A program made the position numbers and the translations under genes. From the NCBI RefSeq assembly GCF_000426225.1, contig NZ_AUEY01000006.1, positions 1 through 64,000 on the forward strand: 64,000 nucleotides of DNA, read 5' to 3'. The notes beneath the pieces were generated by a model. It saw nothing but the letters and a program-made list of their open reading frames with translations. It made no database searches and was not told where the DNA came from. The stretch comes from Desulforegula conservatrix Mb1Pa. GTDB lineage: Bacteria; Desulfobacterota; Desulfobacteria; Desulfobacterales; Desulforegulaceae. Positions 53,556 through 63,796 of the stretch are shown piece after piece. Numbering within the stretch: the first letter of the stretch is position 1; each line of letters starts with the position of its first letter.

Positions 53556-55274
53556 ATGAGACTAAGTGATATAAGCGTAAAATGGAAAGTTCTGGCAGTA
53601 GCCATTGTTGGCCCTGTCATCATTGCATTTGTTTTTGCGTCATACAGGATTGCGGACATAAGAGCTGCCGCAGAGGATGAAATTCTGTCAAAAAGCCGGG
53701 CCTTTGTTTTTATGGCAGAAGCTTCCAGGGATGAAATGGCTAAAAAAGTTGAACTTGGAATAATCAAGCCTTTAAATGAAATTCCAAAGGAAAATCTTGT
53801 TCAGGCGGTTCCGGTTGTAACTGCTATTCAAACTGTTGCAAGAAATGCAAAAGAGGGGAATTTTGAATTCAGGGTACCAAAAGAATCACCAAGAAACCCG
53901 GCAAATCAGCCAACTGAATTAGAGAAAAAAGTGCTTGATGAAATTGCGGCTGGAGGCCTGACAGAAAAAATAATAAAAGAGAGCGATAAAATAAGGTATT
54001 TCAGACCGATCAAGCTCTCAAAGGACTGCCTTTTCTGCCACGGTGATCCAAAAGGAGAAAAAGATCCCATAGGCGGAACAAAGGAAGGCTGGAAAGAAGG
54101 AGAAATCCATGGAGCCTTTGAAATAATAAGCTCCCTCGAAGAAGCAAATAATAAAGTAGCAAAAGCAAGAATCGCAACATTTTTATGGACAGCAATTATA
54201 GCAGGACTAATAGGCGGAATAAGCTGGCTTTTCGTAAAACTGAATCTCATATTACCTCTGACAGCGGCAAAAAAGCAGATAGACTTTATCAGCTCAGGAG
54301 ATCTCACCCATACTGCAGAAGTAAAGGGCAAGGATGAATTAGGCCAGATGAATTCAAATCTTAATTTAATGACCCAAAATATGGGGAAAATGATAACAGC
54401 CATACGCGAAGCCTCAGGAAGCGTTATAGGCTCTGCCTCAGACCTGTCAGATGTTTCCGGCTCGCTTAAATCAAGCAGCGAATCTACGCTCTCCCACCTC
54501 AACACAGTTGCAGCTGCGTCTGAAGAAATGAGCGTGAATATGAACTCAATAGCCGCGGCAGTGGAAGAGACATCAACTAATGTAAGCATGGTGGCAAACT
54601 CTGCTGAACAGATGGCTTCAACAATAAATGAAATAAGCAGAAATACGGAAAACGCCAAATCAATATCCCAGAAAGCGGTAATTCAGGCAGATGACGCTTC
54701 AAAAATCATGGCTGCCTTGGGAGGAGCTGCGGCACAGATAGAAAAAGTAACTTCCATGATTACTGATATTTCAGAACAGACAAATCTTCTTGCTCTGAAT
54801 GCCACAATCGAAGCGGCAAGAGCCGGAGAAGCGGGAAAAGGCTTTGCTGTAGTCGCAAGCGAAATAAAACAACTGGCGTCCCAGACAGTGGCAGCCACAG
54901 AAGAAATCAAAAAAAGGACAGAAGAAATCAAAGGCTCTACATCAAGTGCAGCATCCCAGATCAGTACAATTTCAAATGTAATCAATGATATCAATGACAT
55001 AGTATCAACAATTGCCGCAGCTGTCGAAGAACAGGCCGCAACCACCAAAGAAATAGCAAACAATGTTGTCCAGGCTTCACTAGGCACCCAGGAAGTAACG
55101 ACAAACGTATCCCAGGCATCTCTGGCAACCGGTGAAATAACAAAAGATATTGCAGGAGTTCATTCTGAGGCAGAAGGAATTGCTTCAATGAGTGCCCAGG
55201 TAAACCTAAGTGCAAAAAAACTTAGTGATATTGCCCTAAGCATGGATGAAATTGTAAAAAAGATAAAAATTTAA
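53556..55274 (+). CDS. Methyl-accepting chemotaxis protein with heme-binding (Tll0287-like/DUF3365) sensor
   Basis: This encodes 572 residues. A membrane helix (about 10-32) is followed by a periplasmic domain to about residue 205, which holds CLFCH near residue 156-160, a CXXCH heme c attachment site, within the pattern [18 protein letters not shown] typical of Tll0287-like domains. A second membrane helix ([20 protein letters not shown]) leads to HAMP (about 230-283) and the cytoplasmic signalling domain, with the hairpin tip [20 protein letters not shown]. It should sense a redox or gas signal, or a ligand of heme, and control CheA. No other che gene is nearby. A perfect terminator follows. 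Confidence 0.93.
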   Translation: MRLSDISVKWKVLAVAIVGPVIIAFVFASYRIADIRAAAEDEILSKSRAFVFMAEASRDEMAKKVELGIIKPLNEIPKENLVQAVPVVTAIQTVARNAKEGNFEFRVPKESPRNPANQPTELEKKVLDEIAAGGLTEKIIKESDKIRYFRPIKLSKDCLFCHGDPKGEKDPIGGTKEGWKEGEIHGAFEIISSLEEANNKVAKARIATFLWTAIIAGLIGGISWLFVKLNLILPLTAAKKQIDFISSGDLTHTAEVKGKDELGQMNSNLNLMTQNMGKMITAIREASGSVIGSASDLSDVSGSLKSSSESTLSHLNTVAAASEEMSVNMNSIAAAVEETSTNVSMVANSAEQMASTINEISRNTENAKSISQKAVIQADDASKIMAALGGAAAQIEKVTSMITDISEQTNLLALNATIEAARAGEAGKGFAVVASEIKQLASQTVAATEEIKKRTEEIKGSTSSAASQISTISNVINDINDIVSTIAAAVEEQAATTKEIANNVVQASLGTQEVTTNVSQASLATGEITKDIAGVHSEAEGIASMSAQVNLSAKKLSDIALSMDEIVKKIKI

Positions 55275-55293
55275 GCTTTCAAGGGTATTCAAC

Positions 55294-55319
55294 AAGGCAG
55301 GGAGAATTCTCCCTGCCTT
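55294..55319 (+). terminator. Terminator of the chemoreceptor gene
   Basis: AAGGCAGGGAGAA followed directly by its complement TTCTCCCTGCCTT, a perfect 26-bp palindrome, then a run of T. It begins 20 bp after the stop codon. Confidence 0.88.
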
Positions 55320-55354
55320 TTTTTATCGTTGGTTTATGAAGGGTTTTCAAATAT

Positions 55355-55488
55355 TGATGGTCTCGCAAAAAGCCAGAAAATGGCTTTAGTGTCATATCGG
55401 ACTTGATCAGGCATCCAGTAATTTCAGCCACTTCTGGATTCCGGCCTGAGCCTGAATGATGTGAATCTGACTTTTTGCGGCCTTGTCA
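55355..55488 (+). mobile_element. MITE-like element with near-perfect target duplication
   Basis: It runs from TGATGGTCTCGCAAAAAGCC to GACTTTTTGCGGCCTTGTCA. The flanks are AATAT and GATAT, matching at four of five bases. Both hairpins carry mutations (TATCGGACTTGATCAGGC and ATTCCGGCCTGAGCCTGAAT). It lies between convergent genes. Confidence 0.75.
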
Positions 55489-55532
55489 GATATTAGGATG
55501 ATAATTAAACACGGTCGTTTTTATTAGAAAAG

Positions 55533-56630
55533 CTACCCGTTATAAATAGCCTCAAAAATAACAACCAGAATATCCCCGGGAATAAGATCAGTATCTGCCT
55601 GAACTTTCCAGTCCACCTTTATGGTCTGGGCATCAACCACCTCCACGTCCGCATATATTTTCTCGCCGGTAACAGCCGCCGCTTCCAGCGATGAATCATC
55701 CATAACCCTGTATTTAGTGATCCTTGTATGATCTTTTTCAAACTGGGCCGACCATGTCCACAGGGCAGCATCTCCTGATCTTTTGACCTTTTCGAATTCA
55801 GGAATATCAAATACGTTTATTACCGCAGATTTAAAATCATCGGCCACATCGACAGAATAACCACCCGTCATTGTAGTATATTTGTCAATTACTGCAAAAA
55901 GGCCTTCCAACCGGAAAACAACGGTAAGATTCCATGACTGACCGCATCTGACGGATTTATCAACAATACACCCCTTGGGCCAGAGAACCCATTCACCGTT
56001 TCTAAATGTATATTCAGCCCCACCTGTAAAATACTCGCCGGCCACAAGTGGAGGGATGTCAGTGTCGCCTGTGTCAGGAACAGTTTCATCGACCGCAATA
56101 AGAAAGGTGCTTAAATGGTCTGTTTTAATACCGGTCCTGTTTGACGAAAGCGACCTGAATGACGTGGCCTGTTTCTCCCACTTCATGGTTTGAGGATTGA
56201 AATAGAAAACCGCCGCTTTTTTTTCAGAGCCCTGGCCTCCATCAAAAAAACCGTCATTATCCGAATCTTTATATGGGAGAAAAATCGAGGCTTTTCGCTT
56301 GAATTGCTGCCCGTGGGGGTAAAAACTCACGCAAGGGCCTACCTGTTTGATTCCTGAAGGAAGTGGCCCAGGAAGGGATGAACTATTTATTGAAAACTGT
56401 ACGTCGGACAAAACAGCCTCTTCAGGAATGACTATTTCAGCTCCTGACAGTTCCGAAGAAGGATCTGACACAGACAGCGAACCGCCTGAACGGCCGATTA
56501 TCTGCCCTGATCTTACTTCTTCCTCCTCTTCTTCCACACCTCCCACAGAAGATGAAGATGAACAGGAAAAAATGGAAAGGCCCAATAAAATCATGCAGAC
56601 CACTGATAGGGGCCCGCCGATTTTTTCCAT
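55533..56630 (-). CDS. ZU5-like domain surface lipoprotein
   Basis: This encodes about 365 residues from the ATG at 56630; a TTG at 56711 would add 27 residues without a ribosome site and overlap the next gene. A signal segment (LSVVCMILLGLSIFSC) ends in a probable lipobox. A serine and glutamate linker follows. Residues 40-185 have the ZU5-like pattern: GGSLSVSDPSSELSGAEIVI, PEEAVLSDVQFSI and CVSFYPHGQQFKRKASIFLP. The remaining 180 residues form a beta-rich domain of unknown type. ZU5-like domains occur in cell-surface and adhesion proteins. Its start lies 1 bp after the stop of the 123-residue gene, so the two are probably translated in series. Confidence 0.75.
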   Translation of the reverse strand: MEKIGGPLSVVCMILLGLSIFSCSSSSSVGGVEEEEEEVRSGQIIGRSGGSLSVSDPSSELSGAEIVIPEEAVLSDVQFSINSSSLPGPLPSGIKQVGPCVSFYPHGQQFKRKASIFLPYKDSDNDGFFDGGQGSEKKAAVFYFNPQTMKWEKQATSFRSLSSNRTGIKTDHLSTFLIAVDETVPDTGDTDIPPLVAGEYFTGGAEYTFRNGEWVLWPKGCIVDKSVRCGQSWNLTVVFRLEGLFAVIDKYTTMTGGYSVDVADDFKSAVINVFDIPEFEKVKRSGDAALWTWSAQFEKDHTRITKYRVMDDSSLEAAAVTGEKIYADVEVVDAQTIKVDWKVQADTDLIPGDILVVIFEAIYNG

Positions 56631-56631
56631 A

Positions 56632-57003
56632 TTATATAATGATGCCAAGCTCTTCAAGAGTCTTGCCTTGATAGAATTCTTCATAAGCTTTATAAAACTC
56701 GCCGGATCCAAATTTTTTATAAATATCCATTATTATGCACTCGGTTTCCACCACATCCCATCCGTCATTTCTTATCTGGGTTGAGAGCATCATTCTTACA
56801 AGTCTTATCTTTGCATCAAGATATCTTATGGCTCTTTCTATTTCTGTAACCAGATCTTCATCAAGTTCATCAGGAATTCCTGAAAGATGGCCGCAAGTAT
56901 CCATAAAGATTTTAGGCTGGTCTTTAGGAGGAATTCGTTCAAGACCCTTAAGTATTGGTGAAGGAAGTTTGGATTTGATTCCATTAATTAATTCTGGGCA
57001 CAT
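56632..57003 (-). CDS. Hypothetical helical protein
   Basis: This encodes 123 residues without signal peptide or membrane segment. Most of it is predicted helical and charged: ELDEDLVTEIERAIRYLDAK, IRLVRMMLSTQIRNDGWDVV. MDTCGHLSGIPDE near residue 34 and TECIIMDIYKKFG are other landmarks. I do not recognise the family. AAAGGAG lies 12 bases before the start, a rather wide gap. The gene is directly followed by the ZU5-like lipoprotein gene with no gap, so they form an operon. Its coding-like composition makes it likely real. Confidence 0.65.
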   Translation of the reverse strand: MCPELINGIKSKLPSPILKGLERIPPKDQPKIFMDTCGHLSGIPDELDEDLVTEIERAIRYLDAKIRLVRMMLSTQIRNDGWDVVETECIIMDIYKKFGSGEFYKAYEEFYQGKTLEELGIII

Positions 57004-57119
57004 AATTGATTTAAATCTCCTTTAATGTAATCCTTATATTCCCTTTTTTTAAGTCAGGTTATTTTATTACTATTACAAACCTAAACTGAAAGACAAATAT
57101 TCTTTAAACAATTATTATA

Positions 57120-57180
57120 ATATGAACTCGCAAAAAGGCAAATACACGTATCATACACGTATCAGAATCATGACGGATGT
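57120..57180. repeat. Possible MITE remnant with short tandem repeat
   Basis: ATATGAACTCGCAAAAAGGC resembles the left end of the dispersed element. It is followed by ATACACGTATC repeated twice and AATCATGACGG. The rest of the element is missing. Confidence 0.35.
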
Positions 57181-57198
57181 TTTGAAATACACCTGCAA

Positions 57199-60100
57199 TC
57201 AAAATAATTCATGTTCTCCGGCCTTCCACACTTCTATCCTGAAAGCCTCAAACTCCCTTTCGAGTTCATCCACCACATCATCTGAAGGCATGATACCTTG
57301 GAGCCTGGATATATTTTCAATTTCAAAAGCCTTGGACTGTATGCGCAATGCACCGACATTGGCGGCAGTGCCTTTTATCATATGTGCGACCTCGGCAGTT
57401 TTTTGAATATCCTGCTCCGCTACCGCATTACGCAGGGAGGCAACATATGCAGAGCCTTCACCGGAAAAAGTTTCGGTTACGCTTATGGCAATATCCTCAT
57501 CCCCCATGACCCTTTCAAGCAATGATTTTCTGTCAAAAACAGGAACTGTTTCTGAAACTGCCTGCCCATTCATCCCAGAATCAGGCGCCAGAGCGTCGGC
57601 CTTTTTTTCTTCTTTTGACAATCCCGATATTTTAAGCCATTTCAATACCACAGAGTCAAGAACCTCCGGCTTGACAGGTTTGGGGATATAATCATTCATT
57701 CCCGAGGACATGCATTTTGCAGCATCACCCTTAAGTACATTTGCTGTCATCGCAATAATCGGAATGAGAGGATTCAGGACACCTGTCAAAGAATCCCTTA
57801 TGGCCTTTGTCGCTTCATACCCGTCCATCTGCGGCATATGGCAATCCATTAAAACAAGATCATACGCTTCCTTTTTAAGAATATCCACAGCTTCAAGCCC
57901 GTTTGCAACTGCATCTGCCGTGTAGCCTTTTTTTCTGAGTATTGAAAGAGCCACTTCCTGATTTATCAGGCTGTCTTCAACCACCAGAATTTTTCTATGC
58001 GCCTTTTCAATGCCGGCCACATCATTATTTACAGGAATTCCATGATTCCGGTCATCCATATCCTTCATATTTGAAAGACATTCCAGCAGACTTGAACGCC
58101 TCACAGGTTTTGAAAGAAATGCGGAAAAAAAACCATTTTTGTATTCCTCTTTTTCTCCGGATTCCTGTCCGGGGTATTTCATATTTATGAACGAAGTGGA
58201 TTCAAAAATCTTTGAAGTTATTCCCTCAATCAAAGGATCCTGACATTTGTCATCATCAGAAGTACCGATAATTGCATAATCATAAGGTTTTCCAGCATTA
58301 ACAGCATTTCTGAGTTCATTGATTACCGAATTTCGATCAGATACAAGGGTAACAAAGCAGCCGAATACAGAAAGGTATGATCCTATGCTCCTCCTGCATT
58401 TTTCATTATTATCCGTCACTATTACTTTCAGCCCTGAATAATCATACAAAGGCCCGGAATATTTATGAATTGATGTTGCAAAAGAAATATCAAAAACAAA
58501 ACTGGCGCCTTTTCCTAAAACGCTTTCAAGCCAGATTTCTCCGTTCATCATTGTGACCAGTCTTTTTGTAATTGCAAGACCGAGCCCGGTTCCGCCGTAT
58601 TTTCTCGTGGTGCTTCCGTCAGCCTGGGCAAACGGCTCAAAAATAGCTTCAAAACGATCTTCAGGAATACCTATCCCGGTATCAGAAACACTAAATCTTA
58701 TTTTTACGGATTTCTCATCGGATTCGCTCACCCTGGCCCAGATATAGACTTCGCCCTGACTTGTGAATTTAATGGCATTACCTGCAATATTAAGAATAAT
58801 CTGCCTCAGCCTGTTTTTGTCTCCCTTCACAAATGCAGGAATCAAAGGATCTATGAATGGAATTAGCTCTATTCCTTTTTCACCTGCCTTTACCGCAAGG
58901 ATCTCACTTGTGTCTTCAATAAGTTCTCCAAGGTTGAAATCATCAAATTCAAGCTCCACCCGGCCCGCTTCAATCTTGGAAAAATCGAGTATGTCATTTA
59001 TGAGATCAAGAAGTGTCTCGGCACTTTTCCGTGCTATCATTGCGTACCGGTGCTGGTCTTCAGACAAACGGGTGTCAAGCAGAAGCCCGGTCATTCCGAT
59101 CACGCCATTCATAGGGGTGCGGATCTCGTGGCTCATATTCGCAAGGAACTCGCTTTTGGCCATGCTTGCAAGCTCGGCCTTAACTGTCATGCTGTTTGAC
59201 ATCCCTATGGCTTCCTCCAGATCCTTGTTCAGGTTTTCAAGATCTGACTTTGCTTTAAGGAGGTCATCTTCAAAAGTCTTTCTCTCAACTGCTGCGCCAA
59301 GAATTCCGGCTGCGGTTCTGAGAACATCAATTTCGACCTGGGCCCATTCTCTTTCACCTTTACACTCATCAAATCCTATCATTCCCCACCAGTTGCCCTT
59401 GACAGTGATGGGAATGACAAGAATGGACTTTATGGATTGCATCTCAAGCATCAGCCTCTCTTCTTCGGGAAAAATGCTGATGTTTCCTGAAACAATATTT
59501 CCAGATGCAAGAATATTCTCCCATCTCCCAAAACCCTGTTTTTTCCAGGAAAAATCATACAGCATGGGATTATTCATCTGGGATTCGATGCCCTCTGCAC
59601 ACCATTCGGCGATCTGATCAGTTAGAATCCCCCTGGATTCTGATAAAGAATTTCTAAAAACATAAATCCTGCTGAAACCAGAAGCTTCACCAATTATCCC
59701 GAGAAGCCCGGAAAGATCGGCAACCCAGTCGTCTGATCTGAGAAGCAGTTCGGCAAGAAGACTGACCGCTCCAAGTAAATTATCATGTCTCAGCAGCTCT
59801 ATTTCCGTATTTTTTCTGGACGTTATGTCCCTTGCTGCGGCATAAACCACATTCCCGTTCAGGCTCGCTCTCCATTCAATCCACCTGTATGAATTATCCT
59901 TATGCCTGTATCTGTTGACAAAATTTAGAATCTGCCTTTCCTTTTTAAGAGTGGCCATGATGTTTATGGTGGCGACCCTGTCATCAGGATGTACAAATTC
60001 TATATATCTTCTGTTCAGAAGCTCTTTTAAAGGATAACCGAGTGAGTTTTCCCACTCACTGTTCAGGCGCCTGAAGTACCCGTCCGTATCTGCGATACAG

Positions 60101-63100
60101 AAAAGATCCAGAGCATTGGAAAAATAATTATCCAGCTCCTCGGTTTTTTGCAGAAGAGCCATTTCAGACAGTTTTCTGTCTGTCACGTCCCTGAAAACGA
60201 CAGCTGCGGCGTAGAGTTCACCTGAAGAATCGCAAATAGGAGAAATGACGGATTCCGTATATATTGGCTGGCCGCAGGCCATCAATGAATCCTCGCGTCT
60301 TATATGCTCTCCTGATTCAAAGACTTTTTCAATCCTTCCAACCAGAAGCTCATAAAGCCAGGACACATTTTCAAGGCATTGTTTCATACCGCAGCAACCT
60401 TCAGGTGCCAAACCATTTTTCCCTGAATATACATATGCCGCCTTATTAGCATATAAACACGCAAGATTTTTGTCCCATATCCAGATGCAATCGATACTTG
60501 ACTCAAACACAGCGCGAAAACGGCCTTCGCTTTCCTTGAGTCTTCCCTCTGCCAGCTTCCTTTCAGTTATGTCCAGATGAGTGCCCAAGGCCCTCACTGG
60601 CCGCCCATCACCGTCTCTTTCAATAACCTTGCCCCTTGCCTGGATCCAGACCCACTTGCCGGACTTGCTTCTGAGTCTGTATTCATTCTCGTATATAAGG
60701 GTCTTTCCCTGGAGATGCTGTTCAAGAGCTTTGGTGACATAGGGCTTATCATCGGGATTAAGAAGATTTTCCCATGTAGCGATATGCGGGACAAGATCAG
60801 CTTCAGAATATCCGAGCATATCGAACCATCTTTCGCTTGCAGAAACTTTTCCGCTTGGTATATGCCATTCCCATATCCCCAGACCTGTGCCTGAAATAAC
60901 CATCTGGAGACGTTCTTTTTTTTCGTTCAGCTCATCCATGGCAAGACGCATTTCAGTGTCGTCCATGGCGTACCCGAGTAGGGACAAAATCTTTTCATTG
61001 CACCTTAAAACTTTTATAAATACATAAAGCCATCTTACATCCCCGCCTTTTTTAATCATCCGGCAGCAAAGCTCAAAACTCTCAACCCCGGAATCACAAG
61101 TGTCCTTAATCCGCTTTTTTACGGTCTCATAATCGTCCTTGTGTATTATGTCTTCAAAAATAACAATACCAGATATAAAATCGTTCTGATCATATCCTGT
61201 AAGTTGCAGGACATTGGGGGATACATATTCAACAGGCCAGCCCTCAACGGCTTCCCACTTGAAAACCACTGTCGGGCCACCAACAAAAAGCCCTCTTTCA
61301 GTTTTAAGGGCCTCTTCCGCAATATATCTTTCGGTCATGTCATGGGCGGAGCAGAATATATGCTCGACATTATTCTGGTCATCCAGTTTGGGAAATCTGG
61401 AAATGGAAAGAAGTCTTCTGGCACCGAAAGAGTCGGATATCCACTCATCGGTATGAAGAGGAATTTTCTCCCTGAAAATCAGTGCATTCAGTTCAATCCA
61501 TGCATCAGCGACCTCTTTTGATATGAATTCATGGATATCCCTATATTCCATATCAGCCGGGGCATGGCCGGCAAATACACCGTGCGCCAGGTTGACTATT
61601 CCATATGTGGATTCGTCCTCGAAATACCATATCTGAATATCGATACTATCAAGCAGAAGTCTCTGCTCACGGGCAGTTTCCTGAGCAGAGGCCCTCGCAT
61701 TTTCAGCCTCGGCTTCCGCAATCATAGCCCTCGCAAGATTATCTTTGAGGTCTGAGGTCAGATCCGAAGCAAGGATTTCTGCCCTGTGCCTTGCCCACAA
61801 TACCGAATCTATATAAAGGCAGAAAAATACGGTAAGAAGAAAACCAACAGGAATTATTATAAAGTGGATTACGTTGCTGCGGATTGATCTGAAATCATCG
61901 GAAGGGCTGGCTTTTATTTCCCATTTTCTGTCAAGCACGGAATAAGGCTTAAGTCCAACAGCCGAATCAGCTAAAAAATCTTCGTGCTCGTATAGTACGT
62001 AAGGTTTTGCAGATGGGTCAGTAATATCCTCTATTCTTATTTCAATATCGTGATCTTTTTTGTGGCTGCCTGCCCTTTTTACAAGTTGTCCTATGTCAAA
62101 AAAACCAACTGCAAATCCGTTAAGCTTTTCAAGCCTTTCCTCAACTATGGAATAATCGCCAGCGCCTTTATATACCGGTGATATGGCAATAAATTCGTCC
62201 TTCAATCCGTCAATAAGCATATTACCAGGCAAAAGAACGCCAATCCCGGTCTCGGCTGATTTTTTAAGCAAGGATTTTAATCCTGGCCTTTTATAAATAT
62301 CAAGCCCCGCAAGCTTTTTTGATGGATCTGAAGATTCGATATAATATACAGGAAAAATGACTGCGGCCCTGTTTTCTTGAACCGTTCCTGCATCATCAAT
62401 ACCAGGCCACACTCTAAAGTCTGTATTACCAGAAGCCCTGGACTTTTCTTCCCATTCCGGGAAATCTTCGGCCTTAATCCTCGGAATCCATAATACTGTA
62501 TTCAAACCTGTCTTTTTAACGAATGGTTTCACAAAAGACTTGAAACTACTTGCCTGAAGATTCTCTTTCTCCTCAATAAATCTTTTGACAGATTCAATTT
62601 CCGAACATATTTCATCTGTATTTCTTTGAAGCTCTTCAGCAAAAGATTTTGCAAGATCAAGAAAGCCGAGTTCTCTGCTGATTTCAGACTGTCTCCTTGC
62701 CTCAAAAAATATACCTAATGTCACTCCAAAACCTATGATCATTATTAATGCCAGATTGATAAACCAGGGACGCCCCATCTGAAAACCGGCCATCCTGATA
62801 TCAACCAGGAGTTTTTTTGTGATTAAAAAAGCGCCTGCCGCTGCTGCTGCGGAAACAAGCAGACCAAGCCCGAGCCAGAATGATGAAAGAAGGGCCGAAA
62901 ATCCTGACATTGATATGTCTCTTGCAGATGCTATGGTGAACACAAACATGGACTCACCCGTAACAGCTGGAATTATCTCATCGATTATTATCCTGTCCTT
63001 CTCGATAAGAATCTTTTTCTTCCCCATGATCTCTCTTTTTACATCATGACATTCAGGCCGGGCTCCATCCGCCCCTCCGCAATCAGTAATATCAATACTG

Positions 63101-63708
63101 GCTGAAAAATCACTGGACAGGGAGTCCAAAAAAGGTCTCTCAAGAAAACGGCCCATCAATATTGTCCCGACGGGGGGGCCTTCTCCACTGCTGGTAAGGA
63201 TAGGCATGGAAGATACAATGAGCGGTCCCTGGGATGTAGACATCAAGCCTTTGATTTTTTTGATATTTGCCGGTGAATTAAGAAGAAAGGATTTAAAATC
63301 AGGGCTGCTTCCTGAAAAAATATCAAGTTTTATATGGCCGCCCTTTTTACTGGAATAAATTCCTCCGTGAACAAGCCTGCCTTCAAGATCAAATATGAGA
63401 ATAAGATTGATTCCTGTGGCCTGCTCAAGAGTTGTCCAGTCGAAATTTGATTTTATAAACTCCTCGTTCGGTTCATTCACAAAACTGTACATATCGTCCC
63501 AGTTGGCCCAGTCCGAGTTCAGTGTGTTCAGGCTGTCAATTTCCTTTCGTATCGCGCTGGAAATTCTTCTGGCATTATCAATGGCGGACTGTTTTTCAAG
63601 TCTTTCAAAGGCTGAAAACACGACTTTTTCCTGAATCCACCAGACCGAAAAAAGAAACAGGATAAATACGATAAATACAGCCACGATAATTTTGATATAT
63701 TTGAGCAT
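57199..63708 (-). CDS. Giant hybrid sensor histidine kinase (CHASE4-CHASE-5xPAS-GAF-HisKA-HATPase-REC-REC-HPt)
   Basis: This encodes 2169 residues. Two extracytoplasmic sensors lie between membrane helices: a CHASE4-like domain (about 50-210, with LNSDWANWDDMYSFV) and a CHASE domain (about 335-590, with TVLWIPRIKAEDFPEWEEKS). Five PAS domains (about 680-1290) and a GAF domain (about 1320-1470) follow. The kinase has NMSHEIRTPMNGVIG (His near 1525), SDTGIGIPEDRF and GGTGLGLAITKRL. The first receiver lacks its Asp (DYAIIGTSDDD) and is probably inactive; the second is complete (LVLMDCHMPQMDGYEA, Asp near 1953). A C-terminal HPt domain has AHMIKGTAANVGAL (His near 2108). It should run a full phosphorelay to a separate response regulator. 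No partner gene is adjacent. Confidence 0.94.
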   Translation of the reverse strand: MLKYIKIIVAVFIVFILFLFSVWWIQEKVVFSAFERLEKQSAIDNARRISSAIRKEIDSLNTLNSDWANWDDMYSFVNEPNEEFIKSNFDWTTLEQATGINLILIFDLEGRLVHGGIYSSKKGGHIKLDIFSGSSPDFKSFLLNSPANIKKIKGLMSTSQGPLIVSSMPILTSSGEGPPVGTILMGRFLERPFLDSLSSDFSASIDITDCGGADGARPECHDVKREIMGKKKILIEKDRIIIDEIIPAVTGESMFVFTIASARDISMSGFSALLSSFWLGLGLLVSAAAAAGAFLITKKLLVDIRMAGFQMGRPWFINLALIMIIGFGVTLGIFFEARRQSEISRELGFLDLAKSFAEELQRNTDEICSEIESVKRFIEEKENLQASSFKSFVKPFVKKTGLNTVLWIPRIKAEDFPEWEEKSRASGNTDFRVWPGIDDAGTVQENRAAVIFPVYYIESSDPSKKLAGLDIYKRPGLKSLLKKSAETGIGVLLPGNMLIDGLKDEFIAISPVYKGAGDYSIVEERLEKLNGFAVGFFDIGQLVKRAGSHKKDHDIEIRIEDITDPSAKPYVLYEHEDFLADSAVGLKPYSVLDRKWEIKASPSDDFRSIRSNVIHFIIIPVGFLLTVFFCLYIDSVLWARHRAEILASDLTSDLKDNLARAMIAEAEAENARASAQETAREQRLLLDSIDIQIWYFEDESTYGIVNLAHGVFAGHAPADMEYRDIHEFISKEVADAWIELNALIFREKIPLHTDEWISDSFGARRLLSISRFPKLDDQNNVEHIFCSAHDMTERYIAEEALKTERGLFVGGPTVVFKWEAVEGWPVEYVSPNVLQLTGYDQNDFISGIVIFEDIIHKDDYETVKKRIKDTCDSGVESFELCCRMIKKGGDVRWLYVFIKVLRCNEKILSLLGYAMDDTEMRLAMDELNEKKERLQMVISGTGLGIWEWHIPSGKVSASERWFDMLGYSEADLVPHIATWENLLNPDDKPYVTKALEQHLQGKTLIYENEYRLRSKSGKWVWIQARGKVIERDGDGRPVRALGTHLDITERKLAEGRLKESEGRFRAVFESSIDCIWIWDKNLACLYANKAAYVYSGKNGLAPEGCCGMKQCLENVSWLYELLVGRIEKVFESGEHIRREDSLMACGQPIYTESVISPICDSSGELYAAAVVFRDVTDRKLSEMALLQKTEELDNYFSNALDLFCIADTDGYFRRLNSEWENSLGYPLKELLNRRYIEFVHPDDRVATINIMATLKKERQILNFVNRYRHKDNSYRWIEWRASLNGNVVYAAARDITSRKNTEIELLRHDNLLGAVSLLAELLLRSDDWVADLSGLLGIIGEASGFSRIYVFRNSLSESRGILTDQIAEWCAEGIESQMNNPMLYDFSWKKQGFGRWENILASGNIVSGNISIFPEEERLMLEMQSIKSILVIPITVKGNWWGMIGFDECKGEREWAQVEIDVLRTAAGILGAAVERKTFEDDLLKAKSDLENLNKDLEEAIGMSNSMTVKAELASMAKSEFLANMSHEIRTPMNGVIGMTGLLLDTRLSEDQHRYAMIARKSAETLLDLINDILDFSKIEAGRVELEFDDFNLGELIEDTSEILAVKAGEKGIELIPFIDPLIPAFVKGDKNRLRQIILNIAGNAIKFTSQGEVYIWARVSESDEKSVKIRFSVSDTGIGIPEDRFEAIFEPFAQADGSTTRKYGGTGLGLAITKRLVTMMNGEIWLESVLGKGASFVFDISFATSIHKYSGPLYDYSGLKVIVTDNNEKCRRSIGSYLSVFGCFVTLVSDRNSVINELRNAVNAGKPYDYAIIGTSDDDKCQDPLIEGITSKIFESTSFINMKYPGQESGEKEEYKNGFFSAFLSKPVRRSSLLECLSNMKDMDDRNHGIPVNNDVAGIEKAHRKILVVEDSLINQEVALSILRKKGYTADAVANGLEAVDILKKEAYDLVLMDCHMPQMDGYEATKAIRDSLTGVLNPLIPIIAMTANVLKGDAAKCMSSGMNDYIPKPVKPEVLDSVVLKWLKISGLSKEEKKADALAPDSGMNGQAVSETVPVFDRKSLLERVMGDEDIAISVTETFSGEGSAYVASLRNAVAEQDIQKTAEVAHMIKGTAANVGALRIQSKAFEIENISRLQGIMPSDDVVDELEREFEAFRIEVWKAGEHELF

Positions 63709-63796
63709 TGGGATGGCTCCGGTAAAAGTACAGTAACATGATTAGAGCAAAATGCCGAAACGGGATATATTTGACAATTAATCAGAAATTAATTTT

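Noticed and set aside
54683-55087. Ala-rich minus-strand frame opposite the chemoreceptor
   Set aside because: Shadow frame produced by the Ala/Ser-rich helical signalling domain on the other strand.
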